NCBI GenBank assembly: GCA_963585895.1
Contig: OY757939.1
Location: 56,967,509 to 57,031,508 of the forward strand
Source: Sepioteuthis lessoniana
Lineage: Eukaryota > Mollusca > Cephalopoda > Myopsida > Loliginidae
DNA: 64,000 nt
Direction: 5' to 3'
A program made the position numbers and the translations under genes. This document shows, one piece after another, positions 1 through 10,378 of the stretch. A model generated the notes under the pieces. It made no database searches, was not told where the DNA came from, and saw only the letters and a list, made by a program, of their open reading frames with translations. How positions within the stretch are numbered: position 1 is the first letter of the stretch; each line of letters begins with the position of its first letter.

Positions 1-83
1 CGCTGAGTGGTGTAACTGTTATTGGTGGGGAAAGCAGTATCAATACAATCAAGATCAGATTTGTGTTTGTTCTCTTCATATTC

Positions 84-440
84 CTAACTTACGGAAAGGC
101 ATGAACCCTATATCCTCTATGGATACATGTGTTTATCCAACCCCTCCAACACGGGTAGGTTTTGACATAAAGTCAATTTTAAGCGGAGTAAAGCTGGTTT
201 TGAATTCAGTGTTTTCCTTATTCTAGAATGGTTTCCTAACCAAGTCGAAAGAACCCGGTCTGTTCTCCTATTTACTCATCGTTGATAGGCGAACTGGTGG
301 ATTCATGCCTTTGCTAAGGGAAAGTGAAACACAAGTGAAGTGCAATCAGCTTCGTCTAGGATTTGAACTTGGATCGCTGTTTCCATTTCCTGCGACGATA
401 AACGTTACGCTAAGCGCTCCTCTCAGCTTAGTGTAAATAG
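84..440 (-). repeat. SINE B, old copy
   Basis: Minus-strand copy of a tRNA-headed SINE. Reading the minus strand, the head has an A-box-like start near 430 and a B-box-like GTTCAAATCC near 360-370. The body contains the family words for 'aatacccttnggaaaggtatgaat' (around 310-330) and ends with the GACTTTATGTCAAAACCTACCC region near 140-170. It is clearly diverged from the complete copy at 23368-23666. Boundaries are approximate and I see no clean target duplication. Confidence 0.6.
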
Positions 441-539
441 CGGGAAACTCATCCATGTAAACTAAGATTGGGCAATCCAGAAGATTTACGATGGTCAGCT
501 AATTTGGCTGAAGGCCAGAATCTTACTGACGAATAATGA

Positions 540-1080
540 CGTCCTAGTCTAGCATGCTGACCATATAACTAGTGTCCTGGGAATGATACTAAACTGTATT
601 TGGTTGTGAGGGTCCAGTTCTAGAGCTCTAAACTGTGTTGGATCAGCCCTTCATTAACATTATTCCCAGTCCCACCCTCAAATTGAGTGATAATATTTTT
701 AGGATCCAATCGATGGGTCAAATAGATGATTGAAAATGAATTGTATCTGACAAAAATATTTGTGTGTAAATTATTTGTATCAAGAATAGTTACAAGAAAG
801 TACAAATATTTATCAAAGATCATAATTATTATTAGCTACTTGAAACCATATAACTCTTTAGGAATTATTGATATTAGATAGGAATACTTCAAATCATATA
901 ATTGCATTTGATTGAGATGATTTTTTGAAACATTTAAACTGGCTTCTAAAAAATTTGCAAATACGTTGGAAATATTTTCTTGTTTGGAATGATTGTAAAA
1001 TATATTGAATTACTTTCATATAATTTGTATTAGATTAGAATACTTGAAACTGTATATTTGCGTACATATTAGCATTAAAC
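540..1080 (+). repeat. Family E retroposon, old diverged copy
   Basis: The order of family words matches the complete copy at 55096-55667: a GTGTCCTGG-ATGATACTAAAC block near 570-590, a TGAGGGTCCAG block, a CTTCATTAACATTATTCCCAGTCCCA block near 648-672, and GATGGGTCAAATAGA near 712-726, then an AT-rich 3' half of degenerate AATTG/ACTGTTTGA-like subrepeats. Divergence is high and the ends are approximate. Confidence 0.45.
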
Positions 1081-1081
1081 T

Positions 1082-1345
1082 GGCCCATTGGCATAATGGT
1101 TAGAGTGGTCGCAAATGCTCCTGGAGAGCGGGGTTCAATTTCAGGTTAAGTCATACCAAAGACTAAAAATGATACTTGATGGCGCCTTGCTTAACACTTA
1201 ACACTCAGCATGTTAAAGTATGGATCAAGAGTAAGTTGAGCAATATAGGGAAAAGAGTAGCGCCCTCTCCAACACATCGGTGTAGTAGCTATTGAAAAGG
1301 AAGCCTTTAGGTCACCCTCGACTTCGGTCGGCTAACTAACTAGTA
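1082..1345 (+). repeat. SINE C (tRNA-derived head)
   Basis: The head carries A-box-like TGGCATAATGGTTAGAGTGG and B-box-like GGGTTCAATTTC, i.e. an internal polymerase III promoter layout. The body then reads through the family words CATACCAAAGACT, TACTTGATG, GGATCAAGAGTAAG and ends at GGTCACCCTCGACT...TCGGCTAACT. Other copies: 9195-9455 (minus), 17318-17455 (minus, 3' half), 26922-27147 (plus), 52880-53145 (plus), 56838-57080 (minus). Confidence 0.75.
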
Positions 1346-1372
1346 TTAGATTGGAATAGTTGAAGTCATGTT

Positions 1373-2058
1373 TGGAACGAGCCGCTTCAGGCATTGGACT
1401 CCATGTTAATGCACACAAAACTGAATTTATGTGCTTTAATCAGAAAGGTGACATCTCCACACTAGACGGAACCTCCCTGAAACTGGTTGACAATTTCACC
1501 TACCTAGGAAGCAGCGTCTCACCAACCGAAAAAGACATCGACACACGGCTAACGAAGGCATGGACAGCTATCGATAGGCTTTCGATCATATGGAAATCGA
1601 ACCTGACCGATAAAAGGAAACGCAGTTTCTTCCAGGCTGCGGTCGTGTCGATACTGCTATATGGATGCACTACTTGGACGCTGACTAAACGGTTGGAGAA
1701 GAAGCTAGACGGTAACTATGCAAGAATGTTGCGAGCAATAATGAACAAGTCCTGGCAGCAACACCCCACTATACGGTCACCTATCACCTATCACGAAAAC
1801 TATCCAAGCTAGACGAACCAGACATGCCGGACACTGCTGGAGAAGCAAGGACGAGATCGTAAGTGATGTACTCCTGTGGACCCCCGCATATGGCCAATCA
1901 AAAGCAGGACGACCAGCTCGAACATTCATACAGCAGCTATGTGATGATACGGGATGTAACCCTGAAGACCTGCCGGAGGCGATGAATGATAGGGAGACGT
2001 GGAGAGAGAGGGTCAGGGATATCCGTGCTGGCCGCACGACATGATGATGACGATGATG
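1373..2058 (+). pseudogene. RTE-like LINE reverse transcriptase, 5'-truncated and frameshifted
   Basis: This is the C-terminal half of a non-LTR retrotransposon ORF2. It begins inside the RT domain (LERAASGIGLHVNAHKTEF), just after where the YADD block lies in the copy at 8017-9180. It contains the family words FTYLGSSV, RLTKAWTAIDRL, LLYGCTTWTLTKRLEKK and MLRAI. An 11-bp deletion near 1765, compared with the copy at 8884, shifts the frame; the rest (RRTRHAGHCWRS...GRPARTFIQQLC...RERVRDIRA) continues in another frame to about 2043. The sequence then ends in a TGATGATGACGATGATGA tail directly after the stop. No endonuclease or YADD remains, so it is dead. RTE clade is inferred from the tail and the near-absent 3' UTR. 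Confidence 0.85.
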
Positions 2059-2185
2059 AACTGCGTGCAATTTATTTAAAGTAAAAACAATTGCATTGAG
2101 AATAGTGACCTGAAATAATTATTCTTTTCGAATAGTTATGCTTATTAAACAAATGATGAAACAAAATAAAAACTGACTCGGCAGA

Positions 2186-2985
2186 GAACTCCCCATGACG
2201 TAATGTCTAATTGTTGTATTGCCACATAATAAATATGTATATATACATATATACATGCAGAATACATATTGACACAATGAATAAAGACGAGCGAAGACTT
2301 CTTTAAAAAGAATATACCTCTCACTTTATTGGAAAGGTTTGTTGTGTGTGAGAGGGAGTTGGAGACCGAACAGAACTGCAACATATTGACCCCCACTCTT
2401 ATGGCCATCAGCGTTGTGTCTTTCTCGTTCTCCAGGGCTGCTCAACCGGAGACCCGGGGGCTCAGCTTTCTGCTGAGTGCTGGCTTTCTCTACCACATCT
2501 TTCTCCAACTTCTCTGGTCTCCAAACTAACTGACTTCCTGTCTTCAATGAGTTTTATAATAGTTCCATCGCCAACTCAATCTTTGGAATGGCATGTTTGA
2601 TCGTCATCAAGCGGAATTATCTGTCATGCAGTTCACAGGTCACTCTCTTCCGGTGCATCAGTCTATGACTGTACAACGGGATTTTACCTTGTCCCATTTT
2701 GTCAGCCAAGCTCGCCCACGTCAATGGAATATGCACTTCCGCCGTCTTTGGAATGGTATGTTTGGCCGGGTCGAAGGTCAATATACAACATAATGTGCTG
2801 AACTGCGACATCACAGGAAGTGAGTTCGAGCTCCAGTAGTGGTATTACGTTCACTTTTGGACAAAACCCTTGGAAAAGGTATGAAACCCCTTTTACCTCT
2901 ACCTATTCCTTAAACTACTATTCTTCGACAAGGATGGCTTTAATAACCCACGAAGGTTGATATACCTTTAAACATTGAAACTAAA
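2186..2985 (+). repeat. SINE A, split by a solo LTR
   Basis: The tRNA-like head starts near 2190 (CCCCATGACGTAATGTCTAAT) and resumes at 2791 (TAATGTGCTGAACTGCGAC...GTTCGAGCTCC), continuing through the family body (TTACGTTCACTTTTGGACAAA, CCTTGGAAAAGGTATGAA) to a 3' hairpin tail near 2935-2965 (AATAACCCACGAAGGTTGATAT). The LTR at 2212-2790 interrupts the head and duplicates TAAT at 2208-2211 and 2791-2794, so the SINE predates the LTR. Confidence 0.75.
2212..2790 (-). mobile_element. Solo LTR (LTR family 1), 579 bp, with 4-bp target duplication
   Basis: Ends are TGTTGTATT (left) and AATATACAACA (right), i.e. TG...CA with inverted termini. The flanks are the exact duplication TAAT (2208-2211 and 2791-2794) inside a SINE A head. 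Read on the minus strand it opens with TGTTGTATATTGACC like the LTR at 54387, has a TATA-like CTATTATAAAA near 2552-2562 and a poly(A) signal AATAAA (plus-strand TTTATT at 2325-2330). Its U3 (about 2575-2790) carries a module also found twice in the LTR at 30971-31646. No gag, pol or primer-binding site adjoins it, so it is a recombined solo LTR. The 66-73 codon open frames inside are incidental. Confidence 0.88.
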
Positions 2986-3059
2986 CACATACACACATGC
3001 CCATACATACACACAAACATAGACACAGGCACATACATCCGTGCAAACATATGCGTATA

Positions 3060-3176
3060 CGGGGAACGGATCCCAGTGGGGTTATGGCTAACGTGCTTGA
3101 CTGTGACTTTGCAGGAAGCCCGTTCGAGCCCCAGTCATGTTATTACGTGCACCTTTGGACTAATATCCTTGGGGGT
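3060..3176 (+). repeat. SINE A head fragment
   Basis: tRNA-like head: CCCAGTGGGGTTATGGCTAA, then GCCCGTTCGAGCCCC (B-box-like) and TTATTACGTGCACCTTTGGAC, cut off at CCTTGGGGG where the next SINE A begins. The two copies abut head to tail. Confidence 0.65.
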
Positions 3177-3420
3177 GTCCTCGTGTTGTAATGGTTAAAG
3201 CGATGGACTGCGGAATCGTAGTAAGCGAGTTTGTACTCCAGTCGCGTTATTACGTTCACTTTCGGGCAAATACCCTTGGGAAAGGTATGAACCCCCTTAT
3301 CCTCCCAGCTATGAGTTAAATAGTACCACTACTGTTCTTCAGAGAGAATGGCTTTGGCGTTAGATAACCTACAAAGGTTGATATGCCATTAAACAAAGAA
3401 ACCAAACTAAACCAAACCAA
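3176..3420 (+). repeat. SINE A, near-complete
   Basis: Starts GTCCTCGTGTTGTAATGG (A-box-like), B-box region near 3228-3240, body TTACGTTCACTTTCGGGCAA and CCTTGGGAAAGGTATGAA, then a 3' hairpin tail at about 3352-3395 (GCGTTAGATAACC...GGTTGATATGCCAT) and an ACCAAAC-type simple tail. Structure matches the copy at 60309-60546. Confidence 0.8.
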
Positions 3421-3560
3421 ACTCATGTCCTTAGGTAACGTACGAATCATTTTATAGTCCACTTATGATTTAAATAGAACAATTAACGTTCCTCTAAAAA
3501 GATATCTTTGACACTAAATAACCCACGAAGGGTGATATGTCATTTAACAAAGAAACCAAT
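3420..3560 (+). repeat. SINE A 3' fragment
   Basis: Only the 3' half is visible, ending in ACTAAATAACCCACGAAGGG and GTGATATGTCATTTAACAAA, a variant of the shared hairpin tail. It lies immediately downstream of another SINE A in the same orientation. I see nothing else identifiable between 3560 and 3750. Confidence 0.55.
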
Positions 3561-3751
3561 GAAAATTTGCAGCATTTTGAAGTTGATAGTTTTATCGAAA
3601 AATCAATTATAATTTTAAGATGGTACATAGAGGGCCAAGTTGGCCGTTTTGTGGGCTTTTGTACTGAACATCGCAAATTTGTATAAAGATATGATAAACC
3701 ATACAATGAAACATGTTTATGGGTCAGAATTTCATCGGAAATCCAATTATC

Positions 3752-4023
3752 ATATTTACCAACCCTCCCGCTCGGGTAGGATATGACACAAGGTCAATTT
3801 TTAAGTCTAACGGGTTTGAATTCAAAGTTTTCCTTCTATACTAGAAGCTGAAGAATTCAGTCTGCCCTACTATTTACCTATAGCTGGAGGGAGAATAATT
3901 GGATTCATATCTTTCCCAATGGTATTAGTGCTATGTGAAATGCAATCAGTCTCGTCCAGGATTTGAACTCGTGTCGCCGTGTGCATTTCCTAATACGATA
4001 ACCATTACACCACGGGCACCTCC
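3752..4023 (-). repeat. SINE B, near-complete
   Basis: The minus strand reads from the head at about 4023 (AGGTGCCCGTGGTGTAATGG) through a B-box-like GAGTTCAAATCC, the GATTGCATTTCACATAGCAC block, and ends at ATCCTACCCGAGCGGGAGGG near 3755. It is the minus-strand equivalent of 23368-23666. The flanks contain an imperfect repeat around CAATTATCA / CAATTATGA. Confidence 0.8.
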
Positions 4024-4179
4024 TAAGAAATTCAATTATGATCAAAATAAATGAGGCATTGCATTCAGATTGACCCTCTTCGATTGTGGTAGGCACACCC
4101 TTGTTCATTCCTTGCGCAAATTCATTGCTACTGGTGACAAGTAACTGTAAAGATAGTATGTGTTTACCCTCGTAGATTG

Positions 4180-4722
4180 GTTTGGTTTGGTTTTATGGCA
4201 TATCAACCATTGTAGCTTATTTAAGGCCAAAATCTTTTTATACATACATATTAAATATATAGGATTTGTGAACACATTTTGTAGATACACACAGTTAAAT
4301 GATTAAACAGTTAAGATTTTAACAACCCAATTCAGCATAAGTCATTTCTTTTCACACAGTTTAAATGTCAAACAGTTCTATTTCTAACAATTCAATTTAG
4401 CATAAGTCAACAAAGCTAGATGGTTCCAAGTATTACAATGTGTCACTAACAATTTAATTAATCATCAGTCATTTGTTTATTTACAGTTAAATGATCAAAC
4501 AGTTCTATTTCGAATAATTCAATTCAGTATCAGTCATTTGTTTGCACTCAGTTTAAATGTCAAACAGTTCTATATGACAGATAGATAGGACCCTATCAGG
4601 TGTTACCATTCCGAGCCTGTGTGAAACTGAAAGCAATGAGGTCACTCGTTGTTGAGGGGTGGGTGTTACACCTCTGCAGAGGTGCAGTCGGTGTATTCTA
4701 CAGACTCAGCCGACTGGGCCGT
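4180..4722 (-). repeat. Family E retroposon
   Basis: The plus strand shows the 3' hairpin tail first (TATGGCATATCAACCATTGT at 4194), then AT-rich subrepeats containing CAGTTCTATTT and CAATTCA, then GATAGGACCCTATCAGGTG, and finally ACACCTCTGCAGAGGTGCAG to CAGCCGACTGGGCC near 4722. Compared with the full copy it has lost part of the central GC-rich block (about 4640-4655). Confidence 0.75.
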
Positions 4723-5244
4723 TATCCACATAGAAGATGCACAACAAGTTCCCTTTTTAAACAGAGATGGGAAAAGATTGTATTTTGTATTTGATGACTT
4801 ATTCGATCAACAAAAATTTGCTGAATTACTTTTCGACAAAAAGATGATATAAACAAAATCCCCCCCCAATACCCCAGTGTGTGCCCCAAAATTTACGTTT
4901 AAGAACATGCATATGTCCTGTTATAATAACAATCTTTAAAAATATCCAATGTCTGGCCCCAGTATAGTATTTTGTTGCTGATGACTTGATATATCTAACA
5001 GAATTATTGGTCGTAGTTTCTATGGGAATAAATAGGTGGCGCTTTTTTTTTTTTTGGAGCGTCCCTCGTAAATTGCGTATAAGACAATTAGAGGAGTCAA
5101 TCAGAAAAAAAAACAAAAACAAAAAAAAAGTATAACGATAAATCTTTGGAGCAGAAGAAAGAACACCAAAAGAAATTAGAAGGCGTATTTATCTTTCATA
5201 TGTATGGAGTGTCTGCAAATCTTGGGTTTTCTTACTTTCTCACC

Positions 5245-5300
5245 AGTGAAAGAAGAAGAAGAAGAAGAAGAAGAAGAAGAAGAAGAAGAAGAAGAAGAAA
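5245..5300 (+). repeat. (GAA)n microsatellite
   Basis: About 18 consecutive AGA/GAA triplets. The 0.5-kb stretch from 4723 to 5245 shows only poly(C), poly(T) and poly(A) runs and no recognisable element. Confidence 0.95.
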
Positions 5301-5439
5301 TATCAAAGCATCGTGAAAAAGCCTACAAAAATAAGATCACCAAAACTAATTAATGCTTACTTCAGATTGAATCAGCTGGTTTGGCACAATGGTTCCAACA
5401 GATAAAAGATCGCACCTTAATATCTTAAAGATGACGTAT

Positions 5440-5800
5440 ATATATATATATATATATCATTATTATTTTTGTTATTACTCATTAGAGTTTTTCACATCAG
5501 CGTAAGCTGATTGTCTTTCACTGTAGTTTGAGTGACAGCAAGTCTTCGCAAGTCTCCAGAACTCTTCTTAGTATTCTGGCCGTTTTCAATATTGCTGTTG
5601 TTTGGATGGTCTCCTCTCGGTCGCCAACTTCTAAATCTTCGAGGCCCTTTAATAATCCTTTAGTTACCGTGCCAAAGGCACAAATCACAATTTGTATAAT
5701 TGTCACCATCATGTTCCATCGTTTTTTCAATTCTCTAGCAAGGTCAAGGTACTTATCTCTCTTTTCACATTCTTTCATTATTATTATTAGTATTATAGAT
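5440..5800 (-). pseudogene. RLE-type LINE ORF2 C-terminal fragment and 3' end
   Basis: The minus-strand frame ending at 5518 contains ECEKRDKYLDLARELKKRWN, TIIQIVICAFGTVTKGLLK and GLEDLEVGDREETIQTTAI, and stops after EDLLSLKLQ. The same protein region occurs at 15785-16272, where the upstream RPDLIIINKKK...IVDFAVP motif is preserved. The 3' UTR holds an ATCAGC/GCTGAT-type hairpin near 5498-5514 and the word ACTCTAATGAGTAA (reverse complement at 5478-5491), followed by an AAT-rich tail. Clade assignment to RLE-encoding LINEs (R2/R4/Dong/NeSL-like) is inference from motif shape. Confidence 0.7.
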
Positions 5801-5964
5801 ACGTACACTTTTACCAAAAAAATTTAAAAAATAAAGAAAATTTCCTTCTCATCAAATATATCAGTATTCTATTATTTATACTGGAACATTCTACTATCAA
5901 AACAGATATCATTAGGTACTATTTTTTGCCAAACTCTATAACTTTGAAACTCTGTAATCACAGA

Positions 5965-6250
5965 ATGTAGCCGCACTGTTGGCGGGGGTTTAGAATATGC
6001 AGACTGTGTGTCCAGCAGGGAAGTAAGAACCCCCAAAGAAGTATCCTGAGTGTGACAGTAAATTGTATCTGATGGTGAGACTCCAATTCCGGAGATCTTC
6101 AGAGTGTAAAGTACTTCTTCATTGACATTACTCCCCGTGGTCGTATCTGCTAAGGTCCCCTCTTTGGTTCAAATAGATCAGTTTAAAAATTATTCGTAAT
6201 TGATAGAATCGCTTAAAAAGAATCTATATAAAAGAATCTCGATAAAAATT
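5965..6250 (+). repeat. Family E, old 5' portion
   Basis: The order of family words is kept: GTTTAGAATATGCAGACTGT, GGGAAGTAAGAACCCCC, ATCTGATGGTGAGACTCCA, TTCATTGACATTACTCCC and GGTTCAAATAGATCAGTTT. Heavily diverged; end points approximate. Confidence 0.5.
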
Positions 6251-6275
6251 GTAAATAAACGTTCTATGAATATTA

Positions 6276-6620
6276 TTTTGGTTGTGATTTTTCGGATTGT
6301 TGAAAGACAACGTTTCGGTCGCTGTATTCTCCGGGCTTCTTCATTGTTTTTCATGCCTATCAATTCTCAGATTGGTAGGCGTAAAAAACAATGGCATCAT
6401 TATTTGAATAAGATCTTCATAGTTCTTGAACGTTTTGTTTAATCAACAGTCAAATTAAAAAAAAAAAAAAATTAAAAAAGATTTCCCTGGTTGAATCATT
6501 TCTATGGCCAGATAAACAAGAGACACCTGAAGGAGGCCGGAGGATACAGTGGCCGAAACGTTGTGTTTCAACTCACCACAATAAAGATGAGGACAACTGT
6601 CCGAAAAATTACAATAAAAA
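6276..6620. repeat. Two inverted copies of an A-tailed repeat
   Basis: The segment 6276-6342 is, on the minus strand, similar to 6529-6620 on the plus strand: both carry GAAG-(A/G)-AG-CCGGAG-ATACAG...CCGAAACGTTGT...TTTCAAC and later TCCGAAAAAT-ACAA. The right copy has an extra 26-bp segment (about 6574-6600) and ends in poly(A). Two retroposed copies in opposite orientation is the simplest reading; a foldback element is the alternative. Confidence 0.55.
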
Positions 6621-6654
6621 AAAATAAGGTGGACGTCAAACAAAAATATAACCA

Positions 6655-6991
6655 GGACATGGTTTGAGTCAGTTGGAGATAGGATGACAGTGGTGTGAGA
6701 ACCAGCTCCAGACAGAGGGCTTTGGGCCCTCAGTGACCCATGGTTGAGCAACTCCAGCCAAGATGAGAAAGAAGTGCTGCTATGGTCAGAAGAACTTTGG
6801 ATCAATATGTAGCAGTCTGTCCCCGTCTCCAACTCACAGACAACCAACATCAAACCTTACGTGAATAAAGTGTGAGAGATATATTTTTATAAAGAAGTGT
6901 ATTTGTTCGTTCATTGAAGTCGTCATTATGTTTGATTATGTTCCGCATATATTTATCTTTGTATATGTATATGTATTATGAGTACACAACA
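6655..6991 (+). mobile_element. Solo LTR family 1, 5'-truncated or replaced
   Basis: Matches the R-U5 part of the LTR at 54387-54910: GTCAGTTGGAGAT near 6668-6680, CATGGTTGAGCAACTCCAG, GGATCAATATGTAGCAGTCT, poly(A) signal AATAAA at 6864-6869, and a 3' terminus ...GTACACAACA at 6991. The U3 start with TGTTGTATA is not found upstream and no target duplication could be established, so the 5' part is lost. Confidence 0.7.
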
Positions 6992-7189
6992 CTAACCTCT
7001 GCGCATAAAAAAAAAAAAACAAAACAACATGAATTAAAAATATCAATCAGTCAGTTAATCAGTCATATTAAAAACACTCTCAAAATACAATTTATCGAGT
7101 AAATATCTCTGTATTCAGTCAAAAAAAAAAAAAAAAAAGAAAAAAAAAGAAAAGAAAACTGTTCAAATTTCCTTGTTCAGCACTTCGTG

Positions 7190-7770
7190 GGAAACGAGAA
7201 GAGGAGTTATTTAATGGTTTGGTTTGTTGGGTTTTATGGCATATCAACCTTTGTAGGTTATTCAACGCCAAATCCATTTTTATGTAAATAATCTGCTCTA
7301 TTTCAAACAATTCAGTTTAGCATAAGTACACAGTTTAATTGTTAAAAACATTTCCATTTCAAACTATTCAAGCAGTTATATGTAACAATTCAATTAAGTG
7401 TAAATAGAGTTTTAATGTCGAAAAACAGTTCTATTTGAAATAATTCAGTTAAGCATAAGCACGCAGTTTAAATGTAAGTACGGTTTAATTGTCAAAACCA
7501 TTTCTATTTCAAACAATTCAGTTTAGCATAAGTATGCTATTAGTTCTATTTAACCCATAGACAGAGCCCTATCAGGTGCTACCACTCCGGGCCAGAGTGG
7601 ACCTGGGAGCGATGGCAATGAAGGGGTACTCCGTATTCCCCAAAGCTCCAGCACTGCTGGAACCTCACCATCAGATTGTTTAGTGTCACATCTAGGACAC
7701 TCGTTGGTGGGGTCTTATCCCTCTGCAGAGGTGCAGTCAGTGTATTCAATAGCCCCAACTGTATCAGACT
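7190..7770 (-). repeat. Family E retroposon, near-complete
   Basis: Hairpin tail at 7234-7272 (ATGGCATATCAACC, TTTGTAGGTTATTCA, ACGCCA), AT-rich subrepeats to about 7550, then CAGAGCCCTATCAGGTGCTA, GGCCAGAGTGGACCTGGGAG, AAAGCTCCAGCACTGCTGG, TCTAGGACACTCGTTGG and TCTGCAGAGGTGCAGTCAGT. Preceded by a TGGTTTGGTTTG-type tail. Closely related to the dated copy at 55096-55667. Confidence 0.82.
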
Positions 7771-8016
7771 ACAGTCTTATTGATCCTACATAGATAAGAA
7801 GAAGAAAGGCAGAAGCAACAGAATGCAACAGTTGCAGTAGGAGCAGAGAATTCGTAAGAAGCAATGTAAGGTTACTAGTGAAGGGGAAAGTTAGCTACGA
7901 GCGGAGCGAAGAGATATTCGGAGGAAAAGCGTCATTACAGTTTGTGGTTTCCTAGATGCAAGTTTATATATATGATTTTCTTCTAAAAAAAAGATACCCA
8001 GATTTTAATATTTCTC

Positions 8017-8028
8017 ATGGAACATAGC

Positions 8029-8092
<64 letters not shown>

Positions 8093-9180
8093 AATCTAAC
8101 AGCATATATATATATATATGTATGTATATATGCTGTTACAGAGGAAAGATGGAACAAATCCTACTAGCGTACGGCATACCTAAAGAAACCGTAGCGGCAA
8201 TAACGATTCTCTATAGAAACACTAAAGTAAAAGTACGATCACCAGATGGAGACACAGAATACTTCGACATAGTAGCAGGAGTACTACAAGGGGACACGCT
8301 GGCTCCGTATCTCTTTATCATTTGTCTAGACTACGTACTTAGAACATCGATTGACAAAATCAAAGAGAATGGCTTCGAACTGACGAAGAAAAGAAGCAGA
8401 AGATACCCCGCAACAACAATTACCGACGCCGACTACGCCGATGACATAGCGATACTGGCAAATACACCTGACCAAGCCGAAACACTTCTGCATAGTTTGG
8501 AACGAGCAGCAGCAAGCATAGGCCTCCATGTTAATGCACATAAAACGGAATATATGTGCTATAACCAAACGGGGGACATCTCCACTCTAGAAGGAACCCC
8601 TCTTAAACTAGTAGACAAATTCACGTACCTAGGAAGCAGCGTCGAATCAACCGAAAAGGACATCGAAACGAGGTTAACGAAAGCATGGACAGCTATCAAT
8701 AGGCTATCGACTATATGGAAATCAGACCTAACCGATAAAATGAAACGCAGTTTCTTCCAGGCAGCGGTCACATCGATACTGCTATATGGATGCACTACAT
8801 GGACGCTAACAAAACGGCTGGAGAAGAAACTAGATGGCAATTACACAAGAATGCTGCGTGCAATCCTCAACAAGTCCTGGCGGCAACACCCAACAAGACA
8901 CCAACTGTACGGCCACCTGCCCCCTATCACGAAAACTATTCAAGTTAGGCGAACCAGACATGCAGGACATTGCTGGAGAAGCAGAGATGAACTCATAAGA
9001 GATGTACTCTTATGGATCCCCACACACGGCCGCGCAAAAGCAGGACGACCAGCACGAACGTACATTCAGCAGCTATGTGAGGATACAGGTTGTTGTCCTG
9101 AAGACCTACCTAGGGCGATGAACGATAGGGAGGAGTGGCGAAAGAGGGTCAGGGATATCCGTGCTGCCAGCACGATATGA
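8017..9180 (+). CDS. RTE-like LINE reverse transcriptase, 5'-truncated but open to the stop
   Basis: A 387-codon frame. Residues 1-42 translate the CA/TA microsatellite and are not real; LINE homology begins about 8147 (RGKMEQILLAYGIPKE). RT blocks are present: IVAGVLQGDTLAPYLFIICL (about residues 86-105) and the catalytic ADYADDIAIL, with YADD at 8434-8445. Downstream are the thumb-like GLHVNAHKTEYMCYNQ, FTYLGSSV, and the C-terminal region RRTRHAGHCWRSRDELIRD, GRPARTYIQQLCEDTGCCPE and RVRDIRAASTI. An endonuclease and the RT fingers are missing, so the element is 5'-truncated as is usual for LINE insertions. The stop TGA is itself the first unit of the TGATGATGATGA tail, i.e. essentially no 3' UTR, which fits the RTE clade. 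Not expected to be active. Confidence 0.9.
8034..8145 (+). repeat. (CA)n(TA)n microsatellite with internal inverted repeat
   Basis: (CA)n is followed by (TA)n, then TAACAGCATATATA...TATATATGCTGTTA, which is a palindrome. The 15-mer ATAAATCTAACAGCA at 8090-8104 recurs at 9463-9477. Confidence 0.9.
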
Positions 9181-9194
9181 TGATGATGATGAAG

Positions 9195-9455
9195 TAAGTA
9201 AAGTTGGCGACGATAGTCGAGGGTAACCCGAAGGCTCCTTTTCGATAGCTACTACACCAATGTGTAGGGGAGGGCGCTACTCCTTTCCTGGATTGCTCTA
9301 CTTTACCCTTGATCCGTACCTTATAATGCTGAGTGCTAAGCAAGGAAGCATCAAGTACCATTTTTTAAGTCTTTGGTATGACTCGACCTGGGATTGAACC
9401 CAGGTCTCCCGGGCCATTGGCGAACACTCTAACCCCTAGGCCAATGTCCGGTATA
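9195..9455 (-). repeat. SINE C, near-complete
   Basis: The minus strand reads from GGACATTGGCCTAGGGGTTA near 9450, with B-box-like GGGTTCAATCCC, to the tail CTTTACTTACTTC at about 9190. Its 3' end touches the 3' tail of the LINE fragment at 9180-9195, and the two together lie between the 15-bp direct repeats at 8090-8104 and 9463-9477. Confidence 0.85.
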
Positions 9456-9475
9456 CACATAAATAAATCTAACAG

Positions 9476-9767
<292 letters not shown>

Positions 9768-9920
9768 GTAAATTAAGTCAAATGACTTAATTTAAACAAA
9801 CGCTGATTCACCAATTTAAACGGCCAATTTTTTCTTATTATTAAAATTTTCCCCTAGGTTTTTGTATTTTTAAACATCCATCGTTGACTTAACATCACTA
9901 ATATCACCCACATTATCCTG

Positions 9921-10123
9921 ATGATGGTCCTACCAATCTGGACCATCATAGAACTGGGAGCGATGGCAATAAAGGGATACTCTGCATTCCCCAAAGCTCC
10001 AGCATTACTGGAGCCTCACCATCAGATTATTTAGTGTCATATCAGGACTCTCGTTCGGTAATTCATACCCCTCAGCAGAGATGCAGTCGGTGTATTCTAC
10101 AATCTCAGCCGACTAGGCAGCGG
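9921..10123 (-). repeat. Family E, 5' portion
   Basis: Contains GAACTGGGAGCGATGGCAAT, CCCCAAAGCTCCAGCATTAC, CTCACCATCAGATTATTTAG and GATGCAGTCGGTGTATTCTA. The hairpin tail and AT-rich half are absent. Confidence 0.75.
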
Positions 10124-10149
10124 TATCTTTTTTTAGCCGAAAATGTACG

Positions 10150-10300
10150 TATTATATATATATTGTCATCTACAGATAGACTGTTTCGTTGTATCAGAAC
10201 TCTTCAGACACGCTAGATTCTCGAAGCTGGGATCGAAACCCAACTGACTCAAAGGCCAATCCAAGATTCTACCACTCAGTCACGAGGAAACTAGCATAAA
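10150..10300 (-). repeat. SINE D (tRNA-like head, TA tail)
   Basis: On the minus strand the head reads CTCGTGACTGAGTGGTAGAA, then GGGTTTCGATCCCAGC (B-box-like), followed by CTGAAGAGTTCTGATACAAC, GAAACAGTCTATCTGTAGAT and (TA)n. The same tail occurs at 22600-22655. A genuine tRNA gene is unlikely because no acceptor-stem pairing is evident and the tail is shared. Confidence 0.7.
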
Positions 10301-10329
10301 CGAAGGAATTTTAAACGCTTATGTATCAC

Positions 10330-10335
10330 ATTTGT

Positions 10336-10378
<43 letters not shown>
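10330..10378 (+). repeat. (TA)n(TG)n microsatellite
   Basis: A short TA run passes directly into a TG run, immediately before the single satellite-like monomer. Confidence 0.9.
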
